Origin: Nostoc sp. GT001
GTDB lineage: Bacteria > Cyanobacteriota > Cyanobacteriia > Cyanobacteriales > Nostocaceae
Reading direction: 5' to 3'
Length of the DNA: 20,612 nt
Assembly: GCF_030382115.1 (NCBI RefSeq)
Contig: NZ_JAUDRJ010000003.1
Span: 3,978,491-3,999,102 of the forward strand
The translations under genes and the position numbers were made by a program. The notes under the pieces are model-generated. The model did no database searches. It saw only the letters and a program-made list of their open reading frames with translations, and was not told the DNA's origin. Positions 7,553 through 16,812 of the stretch are shown one piece after another (the stretch's first letter is position 1; the number at the start of each line of letters is the position of its first letter).

Positions 7553-7751
7553 AGTTTTATTTTCGACCGCTAACTAAATTAAATGTCTCAATCTAGAAAT
7601 AAATAATGTTTTTTTTTATTTTTTTGAATATTTTCCTGTAGTACGTTCAGATACTAAATACAAAAAAAATATCCGGTTTTGGGAAAATCTTTTGGTAAAA
7701 TATTGTATTTTGAACCTTTACTTCTCAATACATTCCTAACTGTATTTTAAC
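7553..7751. promoter_or_regulatory. Divergent AT-rich promoter region between yedK and the GST gene
   Basis: This 199-nt spacer serves both divergent genes. It has a run of nine Ts followed by a run of seven (about 7608-7625), a GTA-N8-TAC palindrome at 7641-7654 that matches the NtcA consensus, and AT-rich candidates for a -10 element such as TAAAAT at 7696-7701. The NtcA-like box is not at the usual 22-nt distance from that -10, so control by NtcA is only a possibility. Confidence 0.35.
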
Positions 7752-8363
7752 ATGGAACTACTGCATCTGTACGATTTTTTACCTTCTGGTCATGGTTATA
7801 AGATACGTCTTTTATTGACACAACTAGGTATGCCTTTTGAGAGGATAGAGCTTAACATCTTGAAAGGCGAGACTCGAACACCAGAATTTTTAAGTAAAAA
7901 TCCTAACGGTAAGATACCTGTTCTGGAAATCGAGTCAGGGAAATATTTGGCAGAATCAAATGCCATATTGGTTTATCTAAGTGAAGGTACAGAGTTTTTA
8001 CCTTATGACCGCTTTTTACGAGCGCAGGTGCTGCAATGGTTATGTTTTGAACAATATAGCCATGAGCCTTTTATTGCTACATCAAGATTTTGGATTTCTA
8101 TTTTAGGTAAAACTGAAGAATATAGTGAAGCAATCAAACAAAAACGCGAACCAGGCTATGCAGCACTTAACTTGATGAATAAACACTTAACTTCTCAAGA
8201 TTTTTTTGTGGGAGAACGTTACACGATTGCTGATATCGCTTTGTTCGCTTACACTCATGTAGCTGATGAAGGTGGGTTTGATTTAACACAATATGCTGCT
8301 ATCCAAGCTTGGATAGAAAGAGTCAAAACTCAACCAAGGTATATCAGTATTACAGAGGCATAA
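7752..8363 (+). CDS. Glutathione S-transferase family protein
   Basis: A 203-residue cytosolic GST. The N-terminal thioredoxin-like domain (residues 1-80) has SGHGYKIRLLL at the active-site helix, NPNGKIPVLE with the cis-Pro at 56, and the gamma-glutamyl-binding Glu68-Ser69 in AESNAI. The C-terminal helical domain (about 90-203) includes FFVGERYTIADIALFAY, the conserved N-capping box of GST domain II. Such proteins conjugate or reduce electrophiles or peroxides with glutathione; the substrate cannot be told. It is monocistronic, divergent from yedK and convergent with the DUF167 gene. There is no strong Shine-Dalgarno sequence before the ATG. Confidence 0.9.
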   Translation: MELLHLYDFLPSGHGYKIRLLLTQLGMPFERIELNILKGETRTPEFLSKNPNGKIPVLEIESGKYLAESNAILVYLSEGTEFLPYDRFLRAQVLQWLCFEQYSHEPFIATSRFWISILGKTEEYSEAIKQKREPGYAALNLMNKHLTSQDFFVGERYTIADIALFAYTHVADEGGFDLTQYAAIQAWIERVKTQPRYISITEA

Positions 8364-8401
8364 AAATTAGATGAGAGCAAGTTTCTATCTCTCCTTTCTT
8401 G

Positions 8402-8443
8402 TCTCTAGTAGAGAATGTACTGGGTGGAATGTAGCTCACATTC
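8402..8443. terminator. Two small hairpins between convergent genes
   Basis: TCTCT-AGT-AGAGA (8402-8414) and GAATGT-AGCTC-ACATTC (8427-8443) are perfect small stems in the 123-nt gap between the convergent GST and DUF167 genes. Neither has a T-run, so they are weak terminator candidates. Confidence 0.25.
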
Positions 8444-8486
8444 AGAAGGCAGCAAAGTCTTCACAAAAGATATTATTAAGCAGCAG

Positions 8487-8714
8487 TTAGGTATTCGTAT
8501 CAATTTCCATCAGCTTTTGCCGAGAGGAGAAACCTGACTTAATTCTGATATGAGACTTCGGTACATCAAATTTATCCGCTAATAGTTTAATTAACTCTTC
8601 ATTAGCCTTACCATCAACTGGGGGCGATTTTAAATAAACAGTCAAGCTACCATCAGGTTGTTCTTCAATTTTATGCTGCTTTGAATTAGGTTTAACCTTG
8701 ACTTTTTTTTGCAT
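8487..8714 (-). CDS. DUF167 (YggU/UPF0235) family protein
   Basis: A 75-residue protein with the hallmark of the DUF167 family, [20 protein letters not shown], followed by [13 protein letters not shown]. The family is widespread from bacteria to eukaryotes with no settled function. Length is slightly short but complete. Its start overlaps the end of the DUF2809 gene by 23 nt, which indicates translational coupling in one transcript. Confidence 0.9.
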   Translation of the reverse strand: MQKKVKVKPNSKQHKIEEQPDGSLTVYLKSPPVDGKANEELIKLLADKFDVPKSHIRIKSGFSSRQKLMEIDTNT

Positions 8715-9108
8715 AACCTATTCCATGTAATTGTCGCAGCCACAACCAGCCTAAAACAGAACCCAATACATAATGAGGAAAATCCCACCAAACAAAGGTC
8801 GTACCAAGTAACAATTTACCTATCAAGGTGGCGCGAATTTGCTCTAATAGTGGCGGATGCCAAAGTTGCAAGAATTCTAGTATACAGGTGATCGCAAAAA
8901 CCCATATAGGAATTTGGATTACTGCTGCACGAGTTCTGAAAAACCAAAATGCGAACAGACACCAAAATATTTCGTAAAATACAGCTGCTCCGTAGTCATT
9001 AAACCAGTGATGGGCAGGCCCATTGTAATACTTAAACAAAAATCCCATCAGTACAACGATGAGTACAGAAATAATAATCAATATTGTTTGGTTACGGTAT
9101 CGAAGCAT
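8692..9108 (-). CDS. DUF2809 family integral membrane protein
   Basis: A 138-residue membrane protein with about four hydrophobic helices: residues about 8-26, 42-58, 65-83 and 96-125. The segment [18 protein letters not shown] followed by [10 protein letters not shown] matches the conserved R-x-T-x-x-G-k-x-x-LG-x-x-F-x-W-x-D pattern of DUF2809. Function is unknown. It is the first gene of a two-gene unit with the DUF167 gene. Confidence 0.85.
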   Translation of the reverse strand: MLRYRNQTILIIISVLIVVLMGFLFKYYNGPAHHWFNDYGAAVFYEIFWCLFAFWFFRTRAAVIQIPIWVFAITCILEFLQLWHPPLLEQIRATLIGKLLLGTTFVWWDFPHYVLGSVLGWLWLRQLHGIGYAKKSQG

Positions 9109-9586
9109 TTTCTATAGGCTAGAGACTAAGCAAAATTTTAGCAACGGAACGACTATAAGTCTCGGCTGGGTAATGGGGAAGAAAATATAATTAAGATTTG
9201 GTTAGCGTCTGAATCCCCATTCAACTTTTCAAGAGTCCCCAATTTACGCGCTCTGGCTTTGCTTCAGTCCCCTTTCAATCCAACATAGGCTATTGCTCCA
9301 AATACAGAGTTGGGATGTATTTATCTATAGGGAAGCAATATATAACTAAATATTCATATTTATCATTCCACAGGATAGATAAATGTTATTTTGTAATTAA
9401 ACATAATAGTTTTTTAACAAAAAAATGATATTTAAACCTAACCTCATGACAAACACCATCAAGCTAAAAAGCTGGCAACATCAACATTAACCAAACAAAT
9501 CAGTAGATTTTAAAAAATATTTAATTTCAGGTTTACAAACATATATCAATTTATTATAAATCGGATTTATTAAGGATTTTTAAGAT

Positions 9587-9616
9587 TTGATAAAAAAGTT
9601 CGTGCAGCCTTATACT
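9587..9616 (+). promoter_or_regulatory. Sigma70-type promoter candidate TTGATA-N18-TATACT
   Basis: TTGATA (9587-9592) and TATACT (9611-9616), spaced by 18 nt, are each one or two bases from consensus. This is the best promoter-like pair I saw in the spacer. Transcription from about 9623 would give the RTX gene a leader of about 335 nt, long enough for structured regulation; alternatively it could drive a small RNA. Confidence 0.45.
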
Positions 9617-9945
9617 CCATGATAATTAAATAATTACAGCATGGGTTCAAAAAGTTGCGGAAAAACCAAAATATTTGGCCTAATTATTTAATAATTTGCG
9701 TAATTAATTAATGGGTTTTCAGGAAATAAACTATCTGATTTTGTAGAGTAAGCGTTTCGCTTGCAATAAAGGGCTGGCTTTTTGTATCAGCCCACAGTAA
9801 GTAGTTGGATATTGTTTGTTGAGAAGTTCCTAACTAAATAGTTAATGTTTTTTAACGTGAGATTATGCAAATTACCAGTAATTTACATTGAACTGATAAA
9901 TAGTTCTTTGATTAATGCTGAACTTACATATTTAGTGAAAAATTT

Positions 9946-9950
9946 AGGAG
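9946..9950 (+). promoter_or_regulatory. Strong Shine-Dalgarno AGGAG for the second RTX gene
   Basis: AGGAG lies 7 nt upstream of ATG 9958 and fixes that start. It is the clearest ribosome binding site in the window. Confidence 0.8.
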
Positions 9951-9957
9951 AGATAAT

Positions 9958-11328
9958 ATGGTTTTCGGTACTATAAATCCTGATACGATAAATGGAAGTT
10001 TAGGAAATGACACCATAGTTGGTTGGGCTAGTGGTGGTAAAGCCAATAGTGCCTCCGGTAACGATATCTTGAATGGCTTGGCTGGTAACGATTCCCTCGC
10101 AGGTGGGACAGCGAACGACAGCCTAAATGGTGGAGATGGCAATGATACACTTGATGGGGGCACAGGAAACGACACTCTAAAAGGTGGTGCAGGTAGTGAT
10201 ACCTTCAAAGGCAGTCAGGGTAACGACAACATTGATGGTGGAGATGGCATTGATACCGCAGACTACACTCAACTAGGTCAAACTATTAACTTGTCAGGTG
10301 TCGGAACTATTCAAAAAGCTGGGGGATTGGGAAAAGACCTACTCTTTAAAGTAGAAAAAGTTATTGCTAATCCTAAGGTTGCCAACAATACCATAGATGC
10401 ATCCCAATCTTTGCCTGGGGTATCTATCGTCGTTAACCTGCAAACCCAAAGTTTAGCCGCAAATAACGTTCCTGGTTTAGGAAGATTGTCATTTACCGCA
10501 GTCAACTTTGATAATGTCATCGGCACAAATGGAAATGACAGCATTACTGGCGACAATCAAAATAACCGATTATCTGGTAATAAGGGCAATGACACACTTG
10601 ATGGTGGTGTAGGTATTGACACTTTGAATGGGGGAGAAGGTGACGATACTTACATTGTTGACACTACTCTAGATACCATTACAGAGGCTGCGAATTCAGG
10701 TACAGATAACGTCCGGTCTTCTGTAAACTACATACTAGGATCCAATCTGGAGAATCTGAGGCTGAGGGAAGGTGGCAACATTACCGGGATAGGTAACAGT
10801 TTTAACAACTTTCTTTTTGGTAATACTTCTAATAACACTCTAAATGCAAGAGCAGGCGACGATACCCTAGACGGTAATAATGGCGATGATATCCTCAATG
10901 GTGAGGATGGCAATGATAGCCTACAAGGCGGGCCCGGCAATGAAATACTCAATGGGGGGTCTGGAAACGATATCCTCATCGGTACTTTTCCTAATAGTCC
11001 ATTTCCACCTGGATTAGGGGAAACTGACACCTTAACTGGCGGGACTGGGGTAGATAGATTTATCCTGGGGGACGCTGAAAATGTTTTCTACGACGATAAC
11101 AACATTATGAATCCTGGTTTTGGAGACTTGGCTATTATTACTGACTTCAACTCTAGCCAAGACCGAATTGAACTCAACGGATTTTCACAGGATTACCGCT
11201 TGCAAGTTGTTGGAAGCAACACACGAATATTCTTAGACAAACTGGGAGCAGAGCAAGATGAGATCATCGGTATTGTGCAGGGGGTAGTGGGTCTCACACT
11301 TGATAGTGACAATTTCACTTTTCTATGA
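9958..11328 (+). CDS. RTX (hemolysin-type) calcium-binding repeat protein
   Basis: A 456-residue acidic protein with nonapeptide Ca2+-binding repeats ([18 protein letters not shown] and similar) in three clusters: about residues 40-95, 190-235 and 300-345. Between clusters 2 and 3 is a [19 protein letters not shown] segment followed by [11 protein letters not shown], a standard linker of bacterial RTX proteins. The C-terminal module (about 355-456) starts [17 protein letters not shown], contains VFYDDNN and ends LDSDNFTFL. It is closely similar to the module at about residues 607-705 of the first RTX protein, so the two are paralogues; this one has no PPC domain. With no signal peptide, export by a type I system is expected. 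Role unknown. It is monocistronic, with a probable terminator 87 nt downstream. Confidence 0.9.
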   Translation: MVFGTINPDTINGSLGNDTIVGWASGGKANSASGNDILNGLAGNDSLAGGTANDSLNGGDGNDTLDGGTGNDTLKGGAGSDTFKGSQGNDNIDGGDGIDTADYTQLGQTINLSGVGTIQKAGGLGKDLLFKVEKVIANPKVANNTIDASQSLPGVSIVVNLQTQSLAANNVPGLGRLSFTAVNFDNVIGTNGNDSITGDNQNNRLSGNKGNDTLDGGVGIDTLNGGEGDDTYIVDTTLDTITEAANSGTDNVRSSVNYILGSNLENLRLREGGNITGIGNSFNNFLFGNTSNNTLNARAGDDTLDGNNGDDILNGEDGNDSLQGGPGNEILNGGSGNDILIGTFPNSPFPPGLGETDTLTGGTGVDRFILGDAENVFYDDNNIMNPGFGDLAIITDFNSSQDRIELNGFSQDYRLQVVGSNTRIFLDKLGAEQDEIIGIVQGVVGLTLDSDNFTFL

Positions 11329-11415
11329 GCGGAAAAATACTGGATGGATAAAATACAAACAATAGAAAGTACTAATATCAAAAGGCAGATTCAAGGATAC
11401 TTTTCTTTGTGGCTA

Positions 11416-11442
11416 GGGGAACACGGCTGCGTGTTCTCCTTT
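11416..11442 (+). terminator. Probable intrinsic terminator after the second RTX gene
   Basis: GGGGAACACG (11416-11425), loop GCTG, then CGTGTTCTCC (11430-11439) form a 10-bp stem with one G-U pair, followed by TTT. The T-run is short, but the stem is strong and placed well downstream of the stop codon, separating the RTX gene from the toxin gene. Confidence 0.6.
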
Positions 11443-11614
11443 ATCCGACATGAAACTATTTACAAGCTAGTACTTATCTTCGGGGGAAACACATCTTAAT
11501 TCTTTCTAATTGATTAGCGTTCTAAAATTATCTTGATAATTGCAATTTTGGGTAAATGATAATCAAAACTAATCACCTAGACAAATTGAATCGTCAATAG
11601 TTGCAAAAAAACCG

Positions 11615-14600
11615 ATGAAATCCCTCAAAAGTCCCTCATCCAGCTTTTCTAATTCCCAAGCACCAGAACAAACTCCTCAATTGGCCTATAAACCGTTTGG
11701 CGGCCAAACTCAAAAAGCATCTTTTACGCCCGTGACACAAATGGACGTAGAGAATGAAGCTTTTGCAGAAGAAAAGATGGAAGCAGCTGGATTGGAATTA
11801 CAAGCCAAGCATCGGACGATTACGCCAGAGGGACACGAACGGCTGACTGTATTGCAAGCCAAGATGGATCAATCATTGACTTCTCGACTGGAAAAAGCAA
11901 CTCGATTTGGTCATAACTTTGCCAATATTCCAGTCAGAAGACCAGATACACCAACACCAATTCAAGCAAAGCTGACGATTGGGGAGCCTGGAGATAAGTA
12001 CGAGCAAGAAGCCGATCAAACGGCGCGTCAGGTGATGCAAAAAATTCATCAGCCACTGAGTGGGAAACTTCAGCGAGAAGAATTACCTGATGATGAAGAA
12101 GAATTGCAAATGAAGCCAGAGGGCAGTATTCAGCGCGAGGAACTGCTAGAAGAAGTACAAATGAAATCTTGGGGAGAGACTCCCTCGCTGCAACGGGAGG
12201 AACTACCAGAAGAAGAATTGCAAATGAAGCCGCTTGGTACTTCATCCCAGATAGTGAATGAGGTAAAATATCCAAGCAAACAGCTTGGACATGACATTAG
12301 TCGAATATCATTGCGGCGTCCACAAACAAAACTGACAGTTAACGAGCCTGGAGACATTTATGAGCAGGAGGCTGATAACATCGCTCAGTTGGTGATGCAG
12401 AGGATGAGCGTAGGTCGGGAGGCATTACCAGAGAAAGAAGACCAATTACAAATGAAATCTCTGGCAGGTTCTATTACCCCTTTGGTGCAGCGTCAGGGTG
12501 GAGGAAGAACAGCAGCAACATCTGAGCTAGAAACTTCAATCCAACAAGCACGTGGCAATGGGCAGCCGCTGGCAGATGATATCAAGCAACCAATGGAGCA
12601 AGCATTTGGGGCTGATTTCGGTAGTGTTCGGATTCATACTGATGCTCAATCTAATCGCTTAAATGAATCTATACAAGCTCGTGCTTTTACCACAGGGCAA
12701 GATGTGTTCTTCCGTCAGGGCGAATATTCTCCTGGAAGTGATGCAGGCAAAGAATTACTGGCCCATGAGTTGACGCACGTTGTCCAGCAGAATGGCAGTG
12801 CAGTGCAGCCAAAATCTCTTTATGTAGCATCAAAAGAAAATAAACTTCAGACAAAAGTGCCGACAACCTCTGCGGGGTATGGGCTAGCTATCCAACTGCG
12901 AGAGAATTTCCAAAAACCAAGTGACGAAGATAAGCAAAAAAAATTAGAGTCTAAAACTGATACAGAAAACGGCGAACAACAAAATCAGCCTACAACAGAA
13001 AAACATCAAGCTACCCCGACACCCCCAGATAATGGTGGGAACGCGGCAACAGACCCACCTCCAACAAAAAAAGTTGGTGCAGCAGTAACTCAGAAACAAG
13101 TTGAGGTTGGGGGAAATCAACCAAAAGAGCCTGAGTCAAAAGATACCAAAGTTAATACAGAAAAGGTCGATTCTCAACAGCAAGCTCAAAACAAAGGAGC
13201 AGATGTAGGTAAGGGAGCCGCAGATTTACCTGGAGGAAACGCAGGGAAAGCGATCGCAGCATTACCAGGAACAAATGTAGCCATTACAGCAGATGATGGT
13301 AAAAAGGCTCCCACTTCCCCTGAAGATGACCCAGCATTTAAAGCGGTAGTCGGCACAACAAAAGAGGTTGCAGGACTTGAGAAAAAACACCCACCTGCCA
13401 ATAGCAAAGCCCAAGAAGCCCAAGCGGCAGCTCAACCTCCAGGTAATGAAGTAGACAGCAAAGCGCAAGCCAATCAAGTTGGGGAGATGCAACAAGCCCC
13501 AACACCAGGATTTGACGCTGCCGCCTTCAAAGCCAAATTGATGGAGCGCATTGCTGATATGGCTCCCAAGAACTTGGAAGAGGCGGACAACTTTAAAAAT
13601 AACAACAAACTTGACTCTGTTAAGGGCGATTTGAGCGGTCAGGTTAAAGAAGAACAGAAAAGCTCTCAGGGTCAGTTAGAAGAAAAAACTAAAGAAAAAC
13701 CTGATGCCAGTGGGATTGAGGCTAAACAAGTAACACCACTGCCAAAGAATGAGCCAGGGACAGCGCCAACAGGCGTTGATGCAGATAAAGCTGCACCCAA
13801 ATCTAAAGGACAAGCTGAGGTCGAGGCACCACTGCAAGATGACAGTAAAAAACTTGACCAGCAGATGAAAGAGGCGGATGTTACCGAGGAACAATTGGCA
13901 AACTCCAACGAACCGGAGTTTCAAGGGGCACTTGCAGCCAAAAAAGATGCTCAAACTAATGCACAAGAAGCGCCGCCACAATATCGCCAAAAAGAGCAAG
14001 GGATACTCGCAACTGCTCAAGCTACGGCAGAAGCTACAGCCCAGCAGCATTTGCAAGCAATGCACGGTATCCGTACCCAAAACCTGGGCCAGGTAGGGGA
14101 GCAGCAGATTGGAGCCAAGAGCAAGGATGAGCAAGCACGGACAAAAGTTGCTGGTGATATTAATAAGATTTATGACAAGACCAAAGGCAAAGTTGAGAAA
14201 ACCCTCGGTGAACTAGATGGGCAAGTTATACAAGCCTTTGATGCTGGTGCTGCTGACGCAAAGATTGCCTTCGAGGATTACGTTGGCAAGCGGATGGACG
14301 ATTATAAGAGCGATCGCTACAGTGGCATTTTGGGACCAGGAAAATGGTTGATAGACAAATTGTTTGGTATGCCCTCAGAGGTGAACGCCTTCTATCAAGA
14401 GGGACGGCAGCTTTACATTAATCAGATGGATGGTGTCATTAACAAAGTTGTCGCCATTATTAGTAAAGGACTGACCCAAGCCAAAGCAGAAATAGCCAGT
14501 GGTAAGCAGGAGATTCAGAATTATGTTAACCAACTACCGCAAGACTTAAAAGGAGTTGGTCAACAAGCTGCCGCAGACATTGACAACAAATTTGAAGAAT

Positions 14601-16807
14601 TGCAACAAAGTGTTGACGATAAGCAAGATGAGCTAATTGACACCCTAGCGCAGAAATACAAAGAAAATTTGGAAGCTGTTGATGCCCGCATTGAAGAGAT
14701 GAAGGCAGCAAATAAAGGTTTTATTCAAAAAGCTTTCGACTTCATTGTGGGAGTCATCAAGACGATCATTGAACTGACCAAAATGCTTTTGCAAGTGCTA
14801 GCGCGAGTTGCTGGCGTAGTTGGGCAAATCCTCAAAGACCCGATTGGTTTCTTGACTAATTTGATCCAGGCGGTGAAGCAAGGCTTCCTCAACTTTATGA
14901 ATAATATCGGGAAGCACCTCCAGCAAGGATTAATCGGCTGGCTGACAGGCACAATGGCAGAAACTGGTATTGAAATGCCAGAAAACTTCGATCTCAAAGG
15001 GATCTTTAGCCTAGCAATGCAGCTTTTAGGCTTCACTTATGAAGCAATTCGTGCCCAAGCTGTGAAACGATTGGGTGAAGAAAAGGTCAGCCGATTGGAA
15101 CAAACTGTTGATGTATTTCAAGTCTTAGCCAGTCAGGGAGTGGCTGGGATTTGGGAGTTTGTCCAAGAGAAGATGGGCGACCTCAATGCTTTGGTAATCG
15201 AACCCATCAAGAACTTTATTATTGAAAAAGTAATTACAGCCGGGATTGAGTGGATTCTCAGCCTGTTGACTCCGGCTTCAGCATTCATCAAAGCTGCTAA
15301 GGCGATTTATGAGATTGTCAAATTCTTTATTGAACGCGCCCAGCAGATTGCCGATTTAATTAATGCGATACTGGATGCGATTGGTGCGATCGCTAGTGGT
15401 GCGATCGATCAAGCAATCAAAAGCGTTGAAAATGCCCTAGCAAAATCTTTACCAGTCGTCATCAGTTTCCTAGCAAGTCTTTTGGGCTTGGATGGAATTG
15501 CTAGCAAGGTTCAAGCAATCTTCCGCAAACTGCGTAAACCGATGGAAAAAGCAGTTGATTGGGTAATTGATAAAGGCGCAAAGGCGTTTAAGAAAGTTGG
15601 TAACAAGGTTAAGAATAGTAAGTTTGGTAAGAAGGCTGGAGAACTGAAAGATTCGGCGAAGGAGAAATATAAAGCCGGTAAGCAGTGGGTTGAAGATAAG
15701 AAGGAAGCTGGTCAGCAATGGATTGAAGATAAGAAAGAAGCAGCTAAAAAATGGGTTGAAGAGAAGAAAGGAGCAATGAAAGATAAGTTTGGCGAAGCTG
15801 GCAATAAAGTCAAAGACAAGCTTAAGTTTAAGAATAAAAAGGATGGAAAATATACTTCTAATGTGCAAGCAGGATTAAAACAGCTTCATCAAGAGGAAGT
15901 TAAGTATGCTAAGGATGGCAAACTCAAACAAAAGGATGCTAAGGCAGTTGCGAATACAGTTAAGAAAAATAATTCTGTTTTCAAATCAATAACAGTTTTG
16001 GATGCTGGAGACAAATGGAAGTATAAATATGTTATCCAAAGGGGAACCGAAGATAGCCAATTAAAGAAAGGCAACGTCGTTTCTCAATTTAAACTAGCAC
16101 CTGGTGGTATCGAAGCTCACGAAGGTCATAAGATACTTACATCATCAGGTAAAGAAAAGACGATACATATTTTGAGTAAACACGGACCTTCAGTGGTCGA
16201 AGCTGACTTGCAAGAGCGTTTAGACGCTATGAAAACCCAGTTTCGTGACAAGCGCGATCAAAATATACTGTTAAATAAAACTAAAATTGAAGCGACTCAA
16301 CAGAGATTAGTAACCGCCGAGAATAGAAAGGCTAAACAAAAAAATCCAAATAAAGTAACTGAACTAGAAGCAAAAATTCAAAGTAATAAGGATAACATTG
16401 CTAAGTTACAGCAAGAAATAGCCGATTGGCAAGCTATAGACGAAAATAATCGAGATGCTGTTTTTGAAGCTTTAAATAAATGGAGCACATCGGGTATGCC
16501 TACCTATCGTGCTACAAAGTTTACGGATATCGGCAAAATGAAAACTGCTATCAACATAGCTTTACAAGATAATCAGCAAAAAATTGATGCAAGTTTTATT
16601 GAACAAGGAGTATCAAAGGCGAAGGGAACATCTCTAAAAATAGAACACCACTTTACAGGTGATAATTTAGGAATAGGATATGAACTAAATCAACAGATGC
16701 AAGTTGTTAAAATAGAGGTTCCTTTAAATAATATGGTTATGATTATAGCCATATCAGATGAAAGTAAATTTGAATACAAGGTAGAGACTGCATATTTAAC
16801 ACCGTAA
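11615..16807 (+). CDS. Giant DUF4157 polymorphic toxin with putative RNase A-like C-terminus
   Basis: A 1730-residue modular protein. At residues about 119-145 and 239-265 it carries two copies of L-T-x-x-EPGDxYEQEAD, the motif that normally precedes DUF4157. Acidic QREELPEEELQMKP-type repeats fill 153-208 and recur near 268. The DUF4157 domain (about 305-395) has FGSVRIHTD and the zinc-protease-like LLAHELTH (His384, His388). A Gln/Lys/Glu/Pro-rich low-complexity linker spans about 400-700. Next come coiled coils (about 770-1030), then a hydrophobic helical region (about 1034-1310). A Lys-rich part follows with three 11-residue repeats (QWVEDKKEAG type, about 1355-1390). The last 320 residues look like the toxin: SKHG with His1523, Arg1535, and a terminal ETAYLTP with Thr1725 and Tyr1727, as in RNase A-like CdiA-CT toxins. 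DUF4157 proteins are often cargo of extracellular contractile injection systems. No signal peptide and no obvious Shine-Dalgarno sequence. Confidence 0.85.
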   Translation: MKSLKSPSSSFSNSQAPEQTPQLAYKPFGGQTQKASFTPVTQMDVENEAFAEEKMEAAGLELQAKHRTITPEGHERLTVLQAKMDQSLTSRLEKATRFGHNFANIPVRRPDTPTPIQAKLTIGEPGDKYEQEADQTARQVMQKIHQPLSGKLQREELPDDEEELQMKPEGSIQREELLEEVQMKSWGETPSLQREELPEEELQMKPLGTSSQIVNEVKYPSKQLGHDISRISLRRPQTKLTVNEPGDIYEQEADNIAQLVMQRMSVGREALPEKEDQLQMKSLAGSITPLVQRQGGGRTAATSELETSIQQARGNGQPLADDIKQPMEQAFGADFGSVRIHTDAQSNRLNESIQARAFTTGQDVFFRQGEYSPGSDAGKELLAHELTHVVQQNGSAVQPKSLYVASKENKLQTKVPTTSAGYGLAIQLRENFQKPSDEDKQKKLESKTDTENGEQQNQPTTEKHQATPTPPDNGGNAATDPPPTKKVGAAVTQKQVEVGGNQPKEPESKDTKVNTEKVDSQQQAQNKGADVGKGAADLPGGNAGKAIAALPGTNVAITADDGKKAPTSPEDDPAFKAVVGTTKEVAGLEKKHPPANSKAQEAQAAAQPPGNEVDSKAQANQVGEMQQAPTPGFDAAAFKAKLMERIADMAPKNLEEADNFKNNNKLDSVKGDLSGQVKEEQKSSQGQLEEKTKEKPDASGIEAKQVTPLPKNEPGTAPTGVDADKAAPKSKGQAEVEAPLQDDSKKLDQQMKEADVTEEQLANSNEPEFQGALAAKKDAQTNAQEAPPQYRQKEQGILATAQATAEATAQQHLQAMHGIRTQNLGQVGEQQIGAKSKDEQARTKVAGDINKIYDKTKGKVEKTLGELDGQVIQAFDAGAADAKIAFEDYVGKRMDDYKSDRYSGILGPGKWLIDKLFGMPSEVNAFYQEGRQLYINQMDGVINKVVAIISKGLTQAKAEIASGKQEIQNYVNQLPQDLKGVGQQAAADIDNKFEELQQSVDDKQDELIDTLAQKYKENLEAVDARIEEMKAANKGFIQKAFDFIVGVIKTIIELTKMLLQVLARVAGVVGQILKDPIGFLTNLIQAVKQGFLNFMNNIGKHLQQGLIGWLTGTMAETGIEMPENFDLKGIFSLAMQLLGFTYEAIRAQAVKRLGEEKVSRLEQTVDVFQVLASQGVAGIWEFVQEKMGDLNALVIEPIKNFIIEKVITAGIEWILSLLTPASAFIKAAKAIYEIVKFFIERAQQIADLINAILDAIGAIASGAIDQAIKSVENALAKSLPVVISFLASLLGLDGIASKVQAIFRKLRKPMEKAVDWVIDKGAKAFKKVGNKVKNSKFGKKAGELKDSAKEKYKAGKQWVEDKKEAGQQWIEDKKEAAKKWVEEKKGAMKDKFGEAGNKVKDKLKFKNKKDGKYTSNVQAGLKQLHQEEVKYAKDGKLKQKDAKAVANTVKKNNSVFKSITVLDAGDKWKYKYVIQRGTEDSQLKKGNVVSQFKLAPGGIEAHEGHKILTSSGKEKTIHILSKHGPSVVEADLQERLDAMKTQFRDKRDQNILLNKTKIEATQQRLVTAENRKAKQKNPNKVTELEAKIQSNKDNIAKLQQEIADWQAIDENNRDAVFEALNKWSTSGMPTYRATKFTDIGKMKTAINIALQDNQQKIDASFIEQGVSKAKGTSLKIEHHFTGDNLGIGYELNQQMQVVKIEVPLNNMVMIIAISDESKFEYKVETAYLTP
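15677..15778 (+). repeat. Tandem 33-bp coding repeat in the toxin gene
   Basis: About three tandem copies of a 33-bp unit encode QWVEDKKEAGQ, QWIEDKKEAAK and KWVEEKKGAMK, a Lys/Glu-rich amphipathic helix just before the putative toxin domain. Copy-number change here would keep the frame. Confidence 0.75.
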
Positions 16808-16812
16808 GCTAA

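Larger units (their letters stand above)
9109..9957. other. Long AT-rich spacer upstream of the second RTX gene
   Basis: These 849 nt contain no ORF or tRNA that I can support in any frame. Positions 9109-9300 hold a moderately GC-rich stretch (ATTCAACTTTTCAAGAGTCC around 9219) that may be repeat debris. From 9300 it is very AT-rich. A promoter is at 9587-9616. Possible structures downstream of it are AT-only arms TTAAATAATTA (9626-9636) / TAATTATTTAA (9681-9691), the hairpin AAGCG-TTT-CGCTT (9750-9762) and GGGCTG (9771-9776) / CAGCCC (9788-9793). The spacer ends in a good ribosome binding site. Confidence 0.6.

Noticed and set aside
13676..14134. Minus-strand ORF of 152 codons inside the toxin gene
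   Set aside because: It has Cys/Leu-rich composition typical of an antisense frame and no ribosome binding site or motif.
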